From contig QCGV01000008.1 in the NCBI GenBank assembly GCA_003278145.1, positions 1 to 41,218 of the forward strand: 41,218 nucleotides of DNA, in the 5' to 3' direction. Made by a program: the position numbers and the translations under genes. The stretch's first letter is position 1. Each line of letters starts with the position of its first letter. Origin of the DNA: OCS116 cluster bacterium AG-390-A19 (GTDB lineage: Bacteria; Pseudomonadota; Alphaproteobacteria; MED-G09). The notes beneath the pieces were generated by a model that was not told the DNA's origin, ran no database searches, and worked only from the letters and a program-made list of their open reading frames with translations. Shown piece after piece: positions 8,669-16,916 of the stretch.

Positions 8669-11071
8669 TTAAAATTCATATCCAAGCTCAATTCCAACAG
8701 CTCTTGGTCTCATACCAGCATTTGATACTGAGAAAAGAGGACCAGATGTAAAGCTTCCGCCAAGTAATGTAGGAACTTCAAATTGATCATCTGTTAGGTT
8801 TCTACCAAAAATAACCACACTCCAGTTATCTTGGTAATAGCCAATATTAGCACTTACATCTTCTGTACCATCAAAAGCACCAGAAGCAAGATTAAGTAAG
8901 CTTGTTTGAGTTTCGCCTGTTTCACTATACTTGAAATATAATTCCATTTCACCATTGGCAATTGGAGCATTATATTGGAAACCAAGACCAAGAGTATACT
9001 CAGGAGCATTTCTTGGCTCTAGGAAGCTAGCATCTTCAATTTCACCTAATCCGTCAAATTGATTGATATCGGTGAAAAATTCTTCATAGCTAGCATCAAG
9101 GCTACCATAATTTAAGAATAGTTGAAGATTACGAGTTGCAGCGAAAAGAGCTTCTACTTCGAAACCTTCGTATAAAACTTCAGCAGCATTATTGAAAACA
9201 GATTGTACAGTTTTAGTATCAGGATCTAAAGCAACAAAAGATTCTTGTTTATCTTCAAATTCGTTTCTAAAAGCTGTGAGATTTAATCTAAGTCTATTTT
9301 CCATCAATGTGCTTTTAAAGCCTAATTCAATATTTGATGCAAATTCAGGATCATATTGGTCTCTCTCGAAGTCACGGATATTTTGGTTAACACCAAAGAA
9401 ACCACCAGACTTAAAGCCTTCTGAATATGAAACATAAACCATTTTATCTTCATCAATTCTGTATGTCAGACCAACTCTTGGAGATACCTCATCCCATTTT
9501 TGATACAAGTCTGCGTATCCAGGGAAATTTCTCTCTCTTGCTCTCGCTTCATTTGAAAGATATGACTGACCAGCTTTGAATTTTTTCCATTCTTCAGTCC
9601 AACGAATACCAGCGTTAAGAGCTAGCTTATCTGTAATATCATATTCGTAGTTTAAGAAGAAAGCTTCGGATTCTGTTTCTTGAGTTTCATAAAGTATTTG
9701 AGTAACAATATCTGACGCAGGAATTCCACCTTGTATACCAAGGTCACATGCGATAGGAGCAAAGGCACCGTCTAAGCCATTAGTACCTTGACAAGCAGCC
9801 CATAAAGCTGGAGTTTGAGCTACAGCACCAAATAATGTTCTCCAGAATTCTCCTCCAGTTACCCAATCCTGAGTAAACTCACTGTTCCAGAAGTAATAAC
9901 CTGCAACAAGAGTAGATCTATCGGTCTGTCTCTCATATCTTAACTCATGACTTGTTTGCTCATAATCATTCCATCTTTCAATAGTAATGAAAGGTGCAGC
10001 TGATCCATCATAGTCATATATTCTATACTCAGATGTATCTCTTGTACTACCAACGTAAACAAGCTGAGAATTTTCATTTATCTCATAAGTTGCATTAATT
10101 GTTATCGCATCAGTTTCAAGTGCAGCATCATTATTTGTATCATTTTCAGCATAACTTGGGATTGCAAGGCTATTTCTACAAGCACCATAAATTGTACATG
10201 ATAATGTAGATAACGCAGTATTAACTTGTCTAGGATCCGTAGGAGCTGTATCAACACCTGTTGAGAAGTTATAGCTGTATTGGAAAGCCGCTAGGTCACT
10301 TTGATCATCAAATGTTTCAACAGTTACAGTCGCCTCAAATTTATCATTAGGTGTAAATAAAAGCGTAAGACCATAATTCATATAATCTTTTTCAGGAACT
10401 TTTTTACCAAGAGTTATATTTGGAAGCCAACCATCATCTTCAATCATAGTTCCAAATACTTTACCTGCAACTTTTCCTTCAGATATTGGGAAATTAACAA
10501 CAGCTCTTAATTCCTGTTGACCATCTTCACCAATTGTAGCTTTTAATCTAGCACCAAATTCACCAGTTGGTTTGCTTCTAACAACACTAATAACACCACC
10601 AACTGTATTTTTACCAAAAAGAGTACCTTGTGGACCACGAAGAACCTCAACCCTTTCTAGGTCAAAATTTTCTAAAATCTGTCCAGCTGCAGTACCTAAA
10701 TGAACACCATCTATCATAACAGCAATAGGAGCATCAAAAGAATTATCATCAGATCTTGGAGGACTAATACCTCTAATATTAAGATTAGCACCACCTGATC
10801 TTGAACCAAAATTACCAATTATAACATTTGGTGCAAAACCTTGAAGGTCTGATAGATTTCTAATGTTTGATTTGCGAAGTTCTTCAGTTATAGCAGTAAT
10901 TGCAACTGGAACATCTTGAGCGCTCTCTTCAATTTTACGAGCAGTCACTATAATTTCTTCAATACCAAAAGACTCTGAATCACCTTGATCCTGAGCTGAT
11001 ACTGAAGGGGTAAAATTCAATGTTAGAGCAAGAACTGCAAAGAACATCAAAAATTTATTAATTGTAGACAT
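8669..11071 (-). CDS. TonB-dependent outer-membrane receptor
   Basis: Outer-membrane active-transport barrel, 800 residues. Signal peptide of about 26 residues ending 'SVSA', then a TonB-box-like 'IEEIIVTARK' near residue 37. The plug domain (to about 170) includes 'NIRGISPP', 'VLRGPQGTLFGKNTVGGVI' and 'ISVVRSKPTGEFGA', and a 22-strand barrel would follow, ending in the aromatic 'GIELGYEF' expected for BAM recognition. A strong GGGGAGG site precedes the ATG. It matches the broad receptor family common in sphingomonad-like and marine proteobacteria; substrates of that family range from siderophores to glycans and lipids, so no ligand is assigned. It is alone in its transcript. The energising TonB/ExbBD genes are 23 kb away in this window. 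Confidence 0.95.
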   Translation of the reverse strand: MSTINKFLMFFAVLALTLNFTPSVSAQDQGDSESFGIEEIIVTARKIEESAQDVPVAITAITEELRKSNIRNLSDLQGFAPNVIIGNFGSRSGGANLNIRGISPPRSDDNSFDAPIAVMIDGVHLGTAAGQILENFDLERVEVLRGPQGTLFGKNTVGGVISVVRSKPTGEFGARLKATIGEDGQQELRAVVNFPISEGKVAGKVFGTMIEDDGWLPNITLGKKVPEKDYMNYGLTLLFTPNDKFEATVTVETFDDQSDLAAFQYSYNFSTGVDTAPTDPRQVNTALSTLSCTIYGACRNSLAIPSYAENDTNNDAALETDAITINATYEINENSQLVYVGSTRDTSEYRIYDYDGSAAPFITIERWNDYEQTSHELRYERQTDRSTLVAGYYFWNSEFTQDWVTGGEFWRTLFGAVAQTPALWAACQGTNGLDGAFAPIACDLGIQGGIPASDIVTQILYETQETESEAFFLNYEYDITDKLALNAGIRWTEEWKKFKAGQSYLSNEARARERNFPGYADLYQKWDEVSPRVGLTYRIDEDKMVYVSYSEGFKSGGFFGVNQNIRDFERDQYDPEFASNIELGFKSTLMENRLRLNLTAFRNEFEDKQESFVALDPDTKTVQSVFNNAAEVLYEGFEVEALFAATRNLQLFLNYGSLDASYEEFFTDINQFDGLGEIEDASFLEPRNAPEYTLGLGFQYNAPIANGEMELYFKYSETGETQTSLLNLASGAFDGTEDVSANIGYYQDNWSVVIFGRNLTDDQFEVPTLLGGSFTSGPLFSVSNAGMRPRAVGIELGYEF

Positions 11072-11132
11072 AAATTTTCCTCCCCGGATTCATTAATAAC
11101 AATTATTTAAGTTATTATTATTATTTCATGAA

Positions 11133-11160
11133 AGATTACTAATTAATGACATTATATCAA
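11133..11160 (-). promoter_or_regulatory. Candidate promoter of the TonB-dependent receptor
   Basis: Read leftward: TTGATA (11160-11155), a 16-base spacer, then TAATCT (11138-11133), about 60 bases before the receptor ATG. An alternative -10, TATAAT, overlaps the same TTGATA. Boxes judged by eye only. No riboswitch motif was seen in the leader. Confidence 0.3.
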
Positions 11161-11244
11161 GTATTTTTTTATATTTTTATTTAGTTTACTGCCATCTAAG
11201 CAATTATTATCAGAATAATTATAAAAGTTTTATTTTATAGAATA

Positions 11245-11272
11245 AAAAAAGCCTGCAATTGCAGGCTTTTTT
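11245..11272 (-). terminator. Bidirectional intrinsic terminator after the paired membrane-protein genes
   Basis: A perfect palindrome: six A, GCCTGC, AATT loop, GCAGGC, six T. It sits 20 bases beyond the stop of the second membrane-protein gene and separates that pair from the receptor transcript. It is symmetrical, but no rightward gene precedes it, so leftward use is the natural reading. Confidence 0.85.
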
Positions 11273-11292
11273 ATAGTTTTTTATGTTTTAAT

Positions 11293-11712
11293 CTATACTT
11301 TTGGACCTAACCATAACCTTCCAATTATTAAGTAACCAACAGATAGTATAAATAGTATTCCAATAGGTTCTGGCATCAATGAAAATTGAGGAACATCTGT
11401 TGAACCATTCATAACTTCTATTGATGATAAAGCTCTTGCAGATAAATCTGCACCAGATTCTTTTAAAACAGCGAGGCTGTGAGCCGCAGTTTCAAAACCA
11501 AACCTTACATAACTTGCAGAGAGATTAAATTGAAAAAGGCTAACTAAGCCAAAAACAGTAACAGCAATTTTCATTACAATGCCTGCATTACTCTCTATCG
11601 CTACTGAAGCTGAACGACCCGCAACCCACAATAAAAAGGCCCACATAATACCAAATAATGCTGTTGTTGATAAAGAATTGCTTAACTGACTATATATTTC
11701 TACTTCACTCAT
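11293..11712 (-). CDS. Small membrane protein of unknown family (paralogue A of a tandem pair)
   Basis: 139 residues from the ATG at 11712, which follows GGAG by about six bases; an in-frame start ten codons earlier would run into the neighbouring gene without a ribosome site. Three hydrophobic segments: about 16-32, 46-68 and 114-133. Between the second and third lies a polar ~50-residue stretch, 'AAHSLAVLKESGADLSARA' onward. It aligns end to end without large gaps with the gene upstream (11723-12151): both start MSE(V/F)EI, have an AGR/SGR(S/A) motif after the first segment, AHS/SHS(L/M)AVLK, SAR, GST(D/E)VP.FSL and EP.G before the last segment. I do not recognise the family and give no function. 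It is the second gene of the pair (10-base gap), followed by a terminator. Confidence 0.75.
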   Translation of the reverse strand: MSEVEIYSQLSNSLSTTALFGIMWAFLLWVAGRSASVAIESNAGIVMKIAVTVFGLVSLFQFNLSASYVRFGFETAAHSLAVLKESGADLSARALSSIEVMNGSTDVPQFSLMPEPIGILFILSVGYLIIGRLWLGPKV

Positions 11713-11722
11713 AATTTTCTCC

Positions 11723-12151
11723 TTAATCGTTATTAGAATCACCCATCCATATTCCAGATAAAAGGCATAGGGCTAGTGAAATAACTAAAATTAAACCTGC
11801 TGGTTCATTAATAAGACTAAAAGCCGGTACTTCTGTGCTTCCACCAAAATTATCTATAAGACTTTGCCCTCTAGCACTTACTGATCCTGTTTCATCTTTT
11901 AAAACAGCCATAGAATGTGAAGCGCTACTAATTCCAAGGGAAACATAGGAAAATTGCATATTTATATACCACAAGGATGTTAAAGAAAAAGCACTCACAA
12001 CTATTTTGCCGAAAAGATTAGCGTTACCCTTTTCATGCATAATTACTGATGCTCGACCAGAAAACCAGGCTAGAAATGAAAAACCTATTAAAAAAAGACC
12101 ATTCATTGCAAGACCTGAATTAAGCGTAGACCATATTTCAAATTCACTCAT
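11723..12151 (-). CDS. Small membrane protein of unknown family (paralogue B of a tandem pair)
   Basis: 142 residues with the same plan as its downstream neighbour: hydrophobic segments at about 16-31, 47-70 and 115-135 and a polar loop containing 'SASHSMAVLKDETGSVSAR'. A GGAGGG ribosome site precedes ATG 12151. Shared motifs with paralogue A make a tandem duplication the simplest origin, but the two have diverged widely, so the duplication is old or the pair works as two unlike subunits. A TTTACATATGTAAA palindrome and a TTGACA box lie upstream. No similarity to holins, rhodopsins or known transporters is obvious to me. Function unknown. Confidence 0.75.
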   Translation of the reverse strand: MSEFEIWSTLNSGLAMNGLFLIGFSFLAWFSGRASVIMHEKGNANLFGKIVVSAFSLTSLWYINMQFSYVSLGISSASHSMAVLKDETGSVSARGQSLIDNFGGSTEVPAFSLINEPAGLILVISLALCLLSGIWMGDSNND

Positions 12152-12193
12152 TGATTAACCCTCCATTTTGAAAAAATTATGACATCATAGTAA

Positions 12194-12207
12194 TTTACAT
12201 ATGTAAA
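12194..12207. promoter_or_regulatory. 14-bp perfect palindrome TTTACATATGTAAA, candidate operator
   Basis: Perfect dyad symmetry, 42 bases upstream of the paralogue B start and near the predicted leftward transcription start. The position suits a repressor site. Such AT-rich palindromes can arise by chance, so moderate confidence. Confidence 0.4.
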
Positions 12208-12213
12208 GAAATT

Positions 12214-12265
12214 TTAAGATATCGCATTTTTATTCTTGTCAAGATTAGTATACGAGGGTTATACG
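12214..12265. promoter_or_regulatory. Back-to-back promoters sharing CTTGTCAAG
   Basis: CTTGTCAAG (12235-12243) is symmetrical. Rightward it gives TTGTCA (12236-12241), an 18-base spacer and TATACG (12260-12265), 29 bases before tRNA-Gln. Leftward it gives a consensus TTGACA (12242-12237) with a weak -10 around 12214-12219, towards the paired membrane-protein genes. TATACGA occurs twice (12249 and 12260). Judged by eye only. Confidence 0.4.
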
Positions 12266-12294
12266 ATGTAACGTATTTTTTTAATTCTGTCTTT

Positions 12295-12369
12295 TGGGGC
12301 GTAGCCAAGCGGTAAGGCAGCGGGTTTTGATCCCGCGATGCGTAGGTTCGAATCCTACCGCCCCAGCCA
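12295..12369 (+). tRNA. tRNA-Gln (anticodon TTG)
   Basis: A complete cloverleaf can be folded. Acceptor TGGGGCG pairs with CGCCCCA. The D arm carries AAGCGGTAA. Anticodon stem GCGGG/CCCGC encloses loop TTTTGAT, so the anticodon is TTG. The T stem GTAGG/CCTAC encloses TTCGAAT. Discriminator G and an encoded CCA end it at 12369. It reads Gln codons CAA and, by wobble, CAG. Only 31 bases separate it from the photolyase ATG, with no terminator between. Confidence 0.97.
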
Positions 12370-12400
12370 AATTATAATAAAATTTAGAAACTTTTATATT

Positions 12401-13906
12401 ATGCACATTGCTTGGTTTAAAAGGGATTTAAGGGTTTGGGATAATGAAGCTTTTACAAATGCTTGTAAGAGCAAAAATGTTATGCCTCTTTACATCATAG
12501 AGCCAGAACTTTGGAAAGAGGAAGATCTAAGTTACAGACAATATGCTTTTTTAACGGAATGCCTTAAAGATTTAGATAAAGAACTAAAAAAAATAGGGCA
12601 AAAATTAATAATAAGAACTGGAGACGCTTTAGAAATCTTCAATGATATCAATACTCATTATGGAATTGAGGAAATTTGGTCACATCAGGAAACATGGAAT
12701 TTTTGGACATTTAATAGGGATTTAAGGCTTAAGAAGTGGTTTAATTCAAAAAATATTAAATGGAATGAAACCATACAAAACGGTGTTATTAGGGGTCTAA
12801 AAGATCGTGATGGATGGTCAAAAGAGTGGCAAAAAAGGATGTATGCAGATGAACACATGCCTCCAAAAAAAATTAAAGGGCATACATTTTCTTCTGAAAC
12901 AATACCAACACCTCAGCAATTAGGTCTTAAAAATGATGGTATTGAAGTGTTTCAGAAAGGTGGGAGGATTGAAGGATTAAAACTTTTAGAGAGCTTTTTG
13001 TTTCAAAGGGGTAAAAACTATTCTAAAGAAATGTCCTCACCTTTGAGTTCTCATAAAAGTTCTTCAAGATTATCTACACACATAGCTTTTGGGACACTAT
13101 CCATTAAAGAGATTATTCAAAAAACAGATATAAGAAAAAAAGATATACAAAAACTTCCAAAGGAAGAAAGACATAATTGGCCACGGTCTATAAGTACTTT
13201 TTCTAGCAGACTTAGATGGCATTGTCACTTTATACAAAAGCTTGAAGATGAACCTGAGATTGAGTTCAGGAATATGCATTCATCATACAATAATCTTAGA
13301 AACGATTCAGATTTTGACTTTTTTCTTGAAAGTTGGAAAAAGGGATTAACAGGTTATCCAATGGTAGATGCTTGTATGAGGTCGCTTATTAAAACTGGTT
13401 GGCTTAATTTCAGAATGAGGGCAATGCTTATGAGTTTTGCTAGTTATCATCTCTGGCTTCCTTGGCAAAAAACTTCAAAATATCTTGCATCTTTATTTAC
13501 TGATTATGAACCTGGTATTCATTATGCTCAGTCGCAAATGCAATCAGGAACAACTGGCATCAATGCTATAAGAATTTATAATCCTATAAAACAGGGTATT
13601 GACCATGATCCAGATGGTATTTTCATAAAAAAATGGGTACCTGAATTAAGAAAAATACCAAAAAAAAATGTTCATAACCCATGGGAGAGTATTGAATATA
13701 GTAAAGAATATATTCCTCCAATAGTTGATGAGATTGAAGCAAGGAAATTAGCTGCAAGTAAAATATATAAACTTCGAAAAGATAAACTACACAAAATTGA
13801 ATCTAAGAAAATATATCTTAAGCATGGTAGCAGAAAGTCTAGGATAAAAAAAATCAGCAAACATGATAAAAAGAAAAAAAATCAAATTCAAAAAAATCTT
13901 TTTTAA
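12401..13906 (+). CDS. DNA photolyase / cryptochrome family flavoprotein
   Basis: Probable light-driven repair of UV-induced pyrimidine dimers, 501 residues. The start is the ATG at 12401 (MHIAWFKRDLRVWDNEA, the standard photolyase N-terminus); the open frame extends back into tRNA-Gln, so earlier starts are impossible. The alpha/beta antenna domain is about 1-130. The FAD-binding helical domain is about 200-460, with 'SSRLSTHIAFGTLSI', 'SRLRWHCHFIQKLEDEP', 'GLTGYPMVDACMRSL', 'TGWLNFRMRAML' and 'SGTTGINAIRIYNP'. The tail after about 460 is very basic (many K and R) and could bind DNA. The 'RLRWHCHFIQKLEDEP' form is unlike E. coli PhrB, so the subclass, and whether it repairs or signals, is open. 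No clear ribosome site precedes it. Confidence 0.92.
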   Translation: MHIAWFKRDLRVWDNEAFTNACKSKNVMPLYIIEPELWKEEDLSYRQYAFLTECLKDLDKELKKIGQKLIIRTGDALEIFNDINTHYGIEEIWSHQETWNFWTFNRDLRLKKWFNSKNIKWNETIQNGVIRGLKDRDGWSKEWQKRMYADEHMPPKKIKGHTFSSETIPTPQQLGLKNDGIEVFQKGGRIEGLKLLESFLFQRGKNYSKEMSSPLSSHKSSSRLSTHIAFGTLSIKEIIQKTDIRKKDIQKLPKEERHNWPRSISTFSSRLRWHCHFIQKLEDEPEIEFRNMHSSYNNLRNDSDFDFFLESWKKGLTGYPMVDACMRSLIKTGWLNFRMRAMLMSFASYHLWLPWQKTSKYLASLFTDYEPGIHYAQSQMQSGTTGINAIRIYNPIKQGIDHDPDGIFIKKWVPELRKIPKKNVHNPWESIEYSKEYIPPIVDEIEARKLAASKIYKLRKDKLHKIESKKIYLKHGSRKSRIKKISKHDKKKKNQIQKNLF

Positions 13907-13977
13907 CTTTAATCAATTTTTCAATTAATTATTAAATAAAATATATACTTTTATTTTTATTTAACTATTTTACCCTC

Positions 13978-15012
13978 ATGACAAAAAAAGCACTCATTAC
14001 AGGAATTACCGGTCAAGATGGAGCTTATCTCTCAGAATTTTTAATTAAAAAAGGTTATAAAGTTTTTGGTGCTGTTAGAAGAACCTCATCAATTAATACT
14101 TCCCGTTTATCATATATAGGTGTTTTGAATGATGTTGAAATTGTTCCAATGGACCTTGCAGAAATTACTAATATTCAACGATTAGTAGAAAAAATAGAAC
14201 CAGATGAAATTTATAATCTCGCTGCACAAAGTTTTGTTCAAACTTCGTATGAACAACCAATTTACACCTCTGATATTGATGGTATTGGCGTAACCAGGCT
14301 TTTAGAGACTATAAGGAATCTAGGTGGTAAACCTAAATTTTATCAAGCTTCAACTTCAGAGATGTTCGGAAAGGCCCAAGAAAGCCCCCAAAATGAAAAA
14401 ACACCTTTTTACCCAAGAAGCCCTTACGGAATAGCGAAGCTTTATTCTCACTGGATGACTATTAATTATCGAGAAGCATGGGATATGTTCGCATGTTCTG
14501 GAATTTTATTTAACCATGAGTCACCTTTACGTGGTACTGAGTTTGTAACCAGAAAAATTTCTCAGGGAATGGCTCAAATAGCCCTAAAAAAAATAAAAAA
14601 AATTAATTTGGGAAATTTAAATGCAGAACGTGATTGGGGATTTGCAGGAGATTATGTTGAGGCAATGTGGCTGATGCTTCAAAAAGACCAACCAGATGAT
14701 TATGTGATTGCTACTGGAGAGACTCATAGTGTTAGGGAGTTTGTTCAAGTAGCAGCAAATTCAATTGATATTGATATAGTCTGGGATAATGAAGGTGATC
14801 ACGAAATTGGTATTTGTAAAAAAACTGGTGAAACAATTATTTCAGTTGATAAACAATATACTAGACCTTCTGAAACAGATCATCTTTTAGGGGATGCTTC
14901 TAAAGCAAAAAAGACCCTAGGCTGGAAACCGTCTATTAATTTTAAGTCCCTTGTAAATATGATGGTTGAGCACGACTTAAAAAGAATGAAAGATAATAAT
15001 TTTTGGTTTTAA
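13978..15012 (+). CDS. gmd: GDP-mannose 4,6-dehydratase
   Basis: Converts GDP-mannose to GDP-4-keto-6-deoxymannose, the precursor of GDP-fucose, GDP-rhamnose and GDP-perosamine for surface polysaccharides. 344 residues, full length. NADP motif GITGQDGAYL at the N-terminus, 'VRRTSSINTSRL', catalytic region 'STSEMFGK' and the YxxxK pair in 'YGIAKLYSHW', then 'LFNHESPLRGTEFVTRKI', a very strong Gmd signature. No partner (fucose synthase, reductase, aminotransferase or glycosyltransferase) lies nearby, so the end sugar is unknown. It is 71 bases after the photolyase; that gap holds no hairpin or terminator I can see. It ends 3 bases before a convergent gene. Confidence 0.96.
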   Translation: MTKKALITGITGQDGAYLSEFLIKKGYKVFGAVRRTSSINTSRLSYIGVLNDVEIVPMDLAEITNIQRLVEKIEPDEIYNLAAQSFVQTSYEQPIYTSDIDGIGVTRLLETIRNLGGKPKFYQASTSEMFGKAQESPQNEKTPFYPRSPYGIAKLYSHWMTINYREAWDMFACSGILFNHESPLRGTEFVTRKISQGMAQIALKKIKKINLGNLNAERDWGFAGDYVEAMWLMLQKDQPDDYVIATGETHSVREFVQVAANSIDIDIVWDNEGDHEIGICKKTGETIISVDKQYTRPSETDHLLGDASKAKKTLGWKPSINFKSLVNMMVEHDLKRMKDNNFWF

Positions 15013-15015
15013 ATA

Positions 15016-15984
15016 TTATCTTTTCTGAATCATTTCATCAAAAGCTTGATTATACTCTTTTTCTATTTTGCCTATAAGATTATTTACAGATGGAGCATCT
15101 TTAATACCACCAATACCTTGACCGGATCCCCAAATATCTTTCCAAGCTTTTTGTTTGGTATTTCCTCCAGACCCAAAGTTCATTTTTGATTTGTCTGCAC
15201 TTGGTAGGTTATTAGGATCTAAACCAGCTTTAGCAATTGAAGGCTTAAGGTAATTCCCGTGAACGCCTGTAAAAAGTGATGAATAAACAATATCATCTGC
15301 AGTAGATTCAATTAACATATCTTTATAGCCTTGATCAGCATTAGCTTCTTCAGTAGCTATAAATCTAGTTCCGATATAGGCAAGATCAGCTCCCATTGCC
15401 AAAGCCCCAGCTATAGAATGACCGTCCCCTATTGAGCCAGATAGCAGAATTGTTCCATCAAACCATTCTTTTATTTCTCTTACCAGAGAGAAAGGGGATA
15501 AACTTCCAGCATGACCTCCGGCTCCTGCGCAAACAAGAATAAGTCCATCAACACCCTGTTCAGCAGCTTTTTTTGCATGTTTTACATTAATAACATCATG
15601 AAATACTACTCCTCCATAACTATGAGCAGCTTGCACTATTTCAAGAGGAGGTCTTAAACTTGTAATAATGACAGGAACTTCATGCTCTACACATGTTTCC
15701 ATATCCTGCATTAATCTATCATTAGAAGCATGACAAATTTGATTAACGGCAAAGGGAGCTGATGGTGAATCAGGATTTTTTTCATCATGTTCAGCTAGCT
15801 CCTCTTTTATTCTAGTCAGCCAATCACCAAGCATGCTTTGAGGTCTTGCATTAAGAGCTGGGAAAGAACCGACAATACCCGCTTTACATTGGGCAATTAC
15901 TAGTTCAGGTCCAGAAACTATAAATAAAGGTGCCCCAACAACTGGAAGTCTTAATTTTCCATCTAATTTTTCTACAAGTGCCAT
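15016..15984 (-). CDS. Nitronate monooxygenase family (2-nitropropane dioxygenase-like)
   Basis: FMN-dependent oxygenase that oxidises alkyl nitronates, such as the toxin propionate-3-nitronate, to carbonyl compounds and nitrite; 322 residues. The N-terminus 'LRLPVVGAPLFIVSGPELV' forms the FMN barrel start. 'CAGAGGHAG' carries the proposed catalytic histidine, and 'LLSGSIGDGHSIAGALAMGADLAYIGTRFIAT' gives the phosphate-binding loops. AGGAG precedes the ATG. Family members include enoyl reductases (FabK-like) and enzymes with other substrates, so the exact reaction is not certain. Single gene between convergent gmd and a divergent dioxygenase gene (80-base gap). Confidence 0.9.
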   Translation of the reverse strand: MALVEKLDGKLRLPVVGAPLFIVSGPELVIAQCKAGIVGSFPALNARPQSMLGDWLTRIKEELAEHDEKNPDSPSAPFAVNQICHASNDRLMQDMETCVEHEVPVIITSLRPPLEIVQAAHSYGGVVFHDVINVKHAKKAAEQGVDGLILVCAGAGGHAGSLSPFSLVREIKEWFDGTILLSGSIGDGHSIAGALAMGADLAYIGTRFIATEEANADQGYKDMLIESTADDIVYSSLFTGVHGNYLKPSIAKAGLDPNNLPSADKSKMNFGSGGNTKQKAWKDIWGSGQGIGGIKDAPSVNNLIGKIEKEYNQAFDEMIQKR

Positions 15985-16064
15985 AAAAGTCTCCTAATTT
16001 TTTTTGCATAATAATGATAAATTTTATAATTGAAACATTCTTTTTTTGATAAGATAATATTAAC

Positions 16065-16916
16065 GTGAAATATAAAAAAATAAATACTAAATCCGATTTA
16101 GGTGCTGAAATACATGATTTTAAAATAGAAAACCATCATTCTTCAAAATTTATTAAAGAAATTAAAAATTTATGGCTAGAACACTCTGTATTAATTTTTA
16201 AAAACTTAAAATTAAATCATTACCAATTTGAGAGACTAAGTTTATTGTTTGGTGAATTTGGCGATGATCCCTATATAGAATCTTTGAAAAGCCATCCAAA
16301 CATTATAGAAGTTAGAAGAGATGCTGATGAAAAAGCTCCCCCATTTGGTGGATCATGGCATTCAGATTGGTCTTTTCAAGAAAATCCTCCATCTGCAACA
16401 CTTCTTCATTCAAAAATAATACCACCAATTGGAGGAGAGACATTATTTTTAAATACACACAAAGCATATGAAGATTTATCAATAGCAACAAAGGAAAAAA
16501 TTAATAATCTAAAGGTTATTCATAGTGCAGCAGGACCTTATGCAGATGATGGATTTTATGCTTTGGAGAAAAATAAAGATAGGTCAATGAAAATCAAACC
16601 TTCAAAAAAAGCCAAAGATATTATCCTGCACCCTCTAGTAAGAACTCATCCTGAAACTAGAAGAAAATCACTTTTCATTAATCCTGTTTACTCGATAGCA
16701 ATTGATGGACTAAGCAAAGATGAGTCTAAATCACTATTAAACGAATTATTTAACCATATGGAGAATGAAAAATATATTTATAGACATTCTTGGGAGCCTA
16801 ATATGCTTGTAATGTGGGATAATAGAGCGGTAAATCACTGTGCTCAAGGTGGCTATGAAGGACATGAGAGACTTCTGCATAGAATTACCTTATCTGGGGA
16901 TAGACCTTTTAATTAG
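16065..16916 (+). CDS. TauD/TfdA-family Fe(II)/2-oxoglutarate dioxygenase
   Basis: Hydroxylates a small substrate with O2 and 2-oxoglutarate; 283 residues from a GTG start. The iron site is intact: H99 and D101 in 'SWHSDWSF' and H258 in 'WDNRAVNHCA'. The first two fall at the same positions as in E. coli TauD. The 2-oxoglutarate-binding Arg follows in 'HERLLHRITLSG'. Family substrates include taurine, other sulfonates, phenoxyacetates and alkyl sulfates; no adjacent transporter points to one, so I do not call it tauD. It overlaps the convergent oligopeptidase gene by 27 bases. Confidence 0.92.
   Translation: MKYKKINTKSDLGAEIHDFKIENHHSSKFIKEIKNLWLEHSVLIFKNLKLNHYQFERLSLLFGEFGDDPYIESLKSHPNIIEVRRDADEKAPPFGGSWHSDWSFQENPPSATLLHSKIIPPIGGETLFLNTHKAYEDLSIATKEKINNLKVIHSAAGPYADDGFYALEKNKDRSMKIKPSKKAKDIILHPLVRTHPETRRKSLFINPVYSIAIDGLSKDESKSLLNELFNHMENEKYIYRHSWEPNMLVMWDNRAVNHCAQGGYEGHERLLHRITLSGDRPFN

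Noticed and set aside
11293-11370. PEP-CTERM-like ending (PEP, hydrophobic stretch, basic residues) in membrane paralogue A
   Set aside because: The sequence 'MPEPIGILFILS' is suggestive, but the protein has two other membrane segments and no signal peptide, and paralogue B lacks the PEP motif at this place.
12338-12400. Longer photolyase beginning inside tRNA-Gln
   Set aside because: The extra residues would be coded by the tRNA and its 3' flank; ATG 12401 gives the standard photolyase N-terminus.
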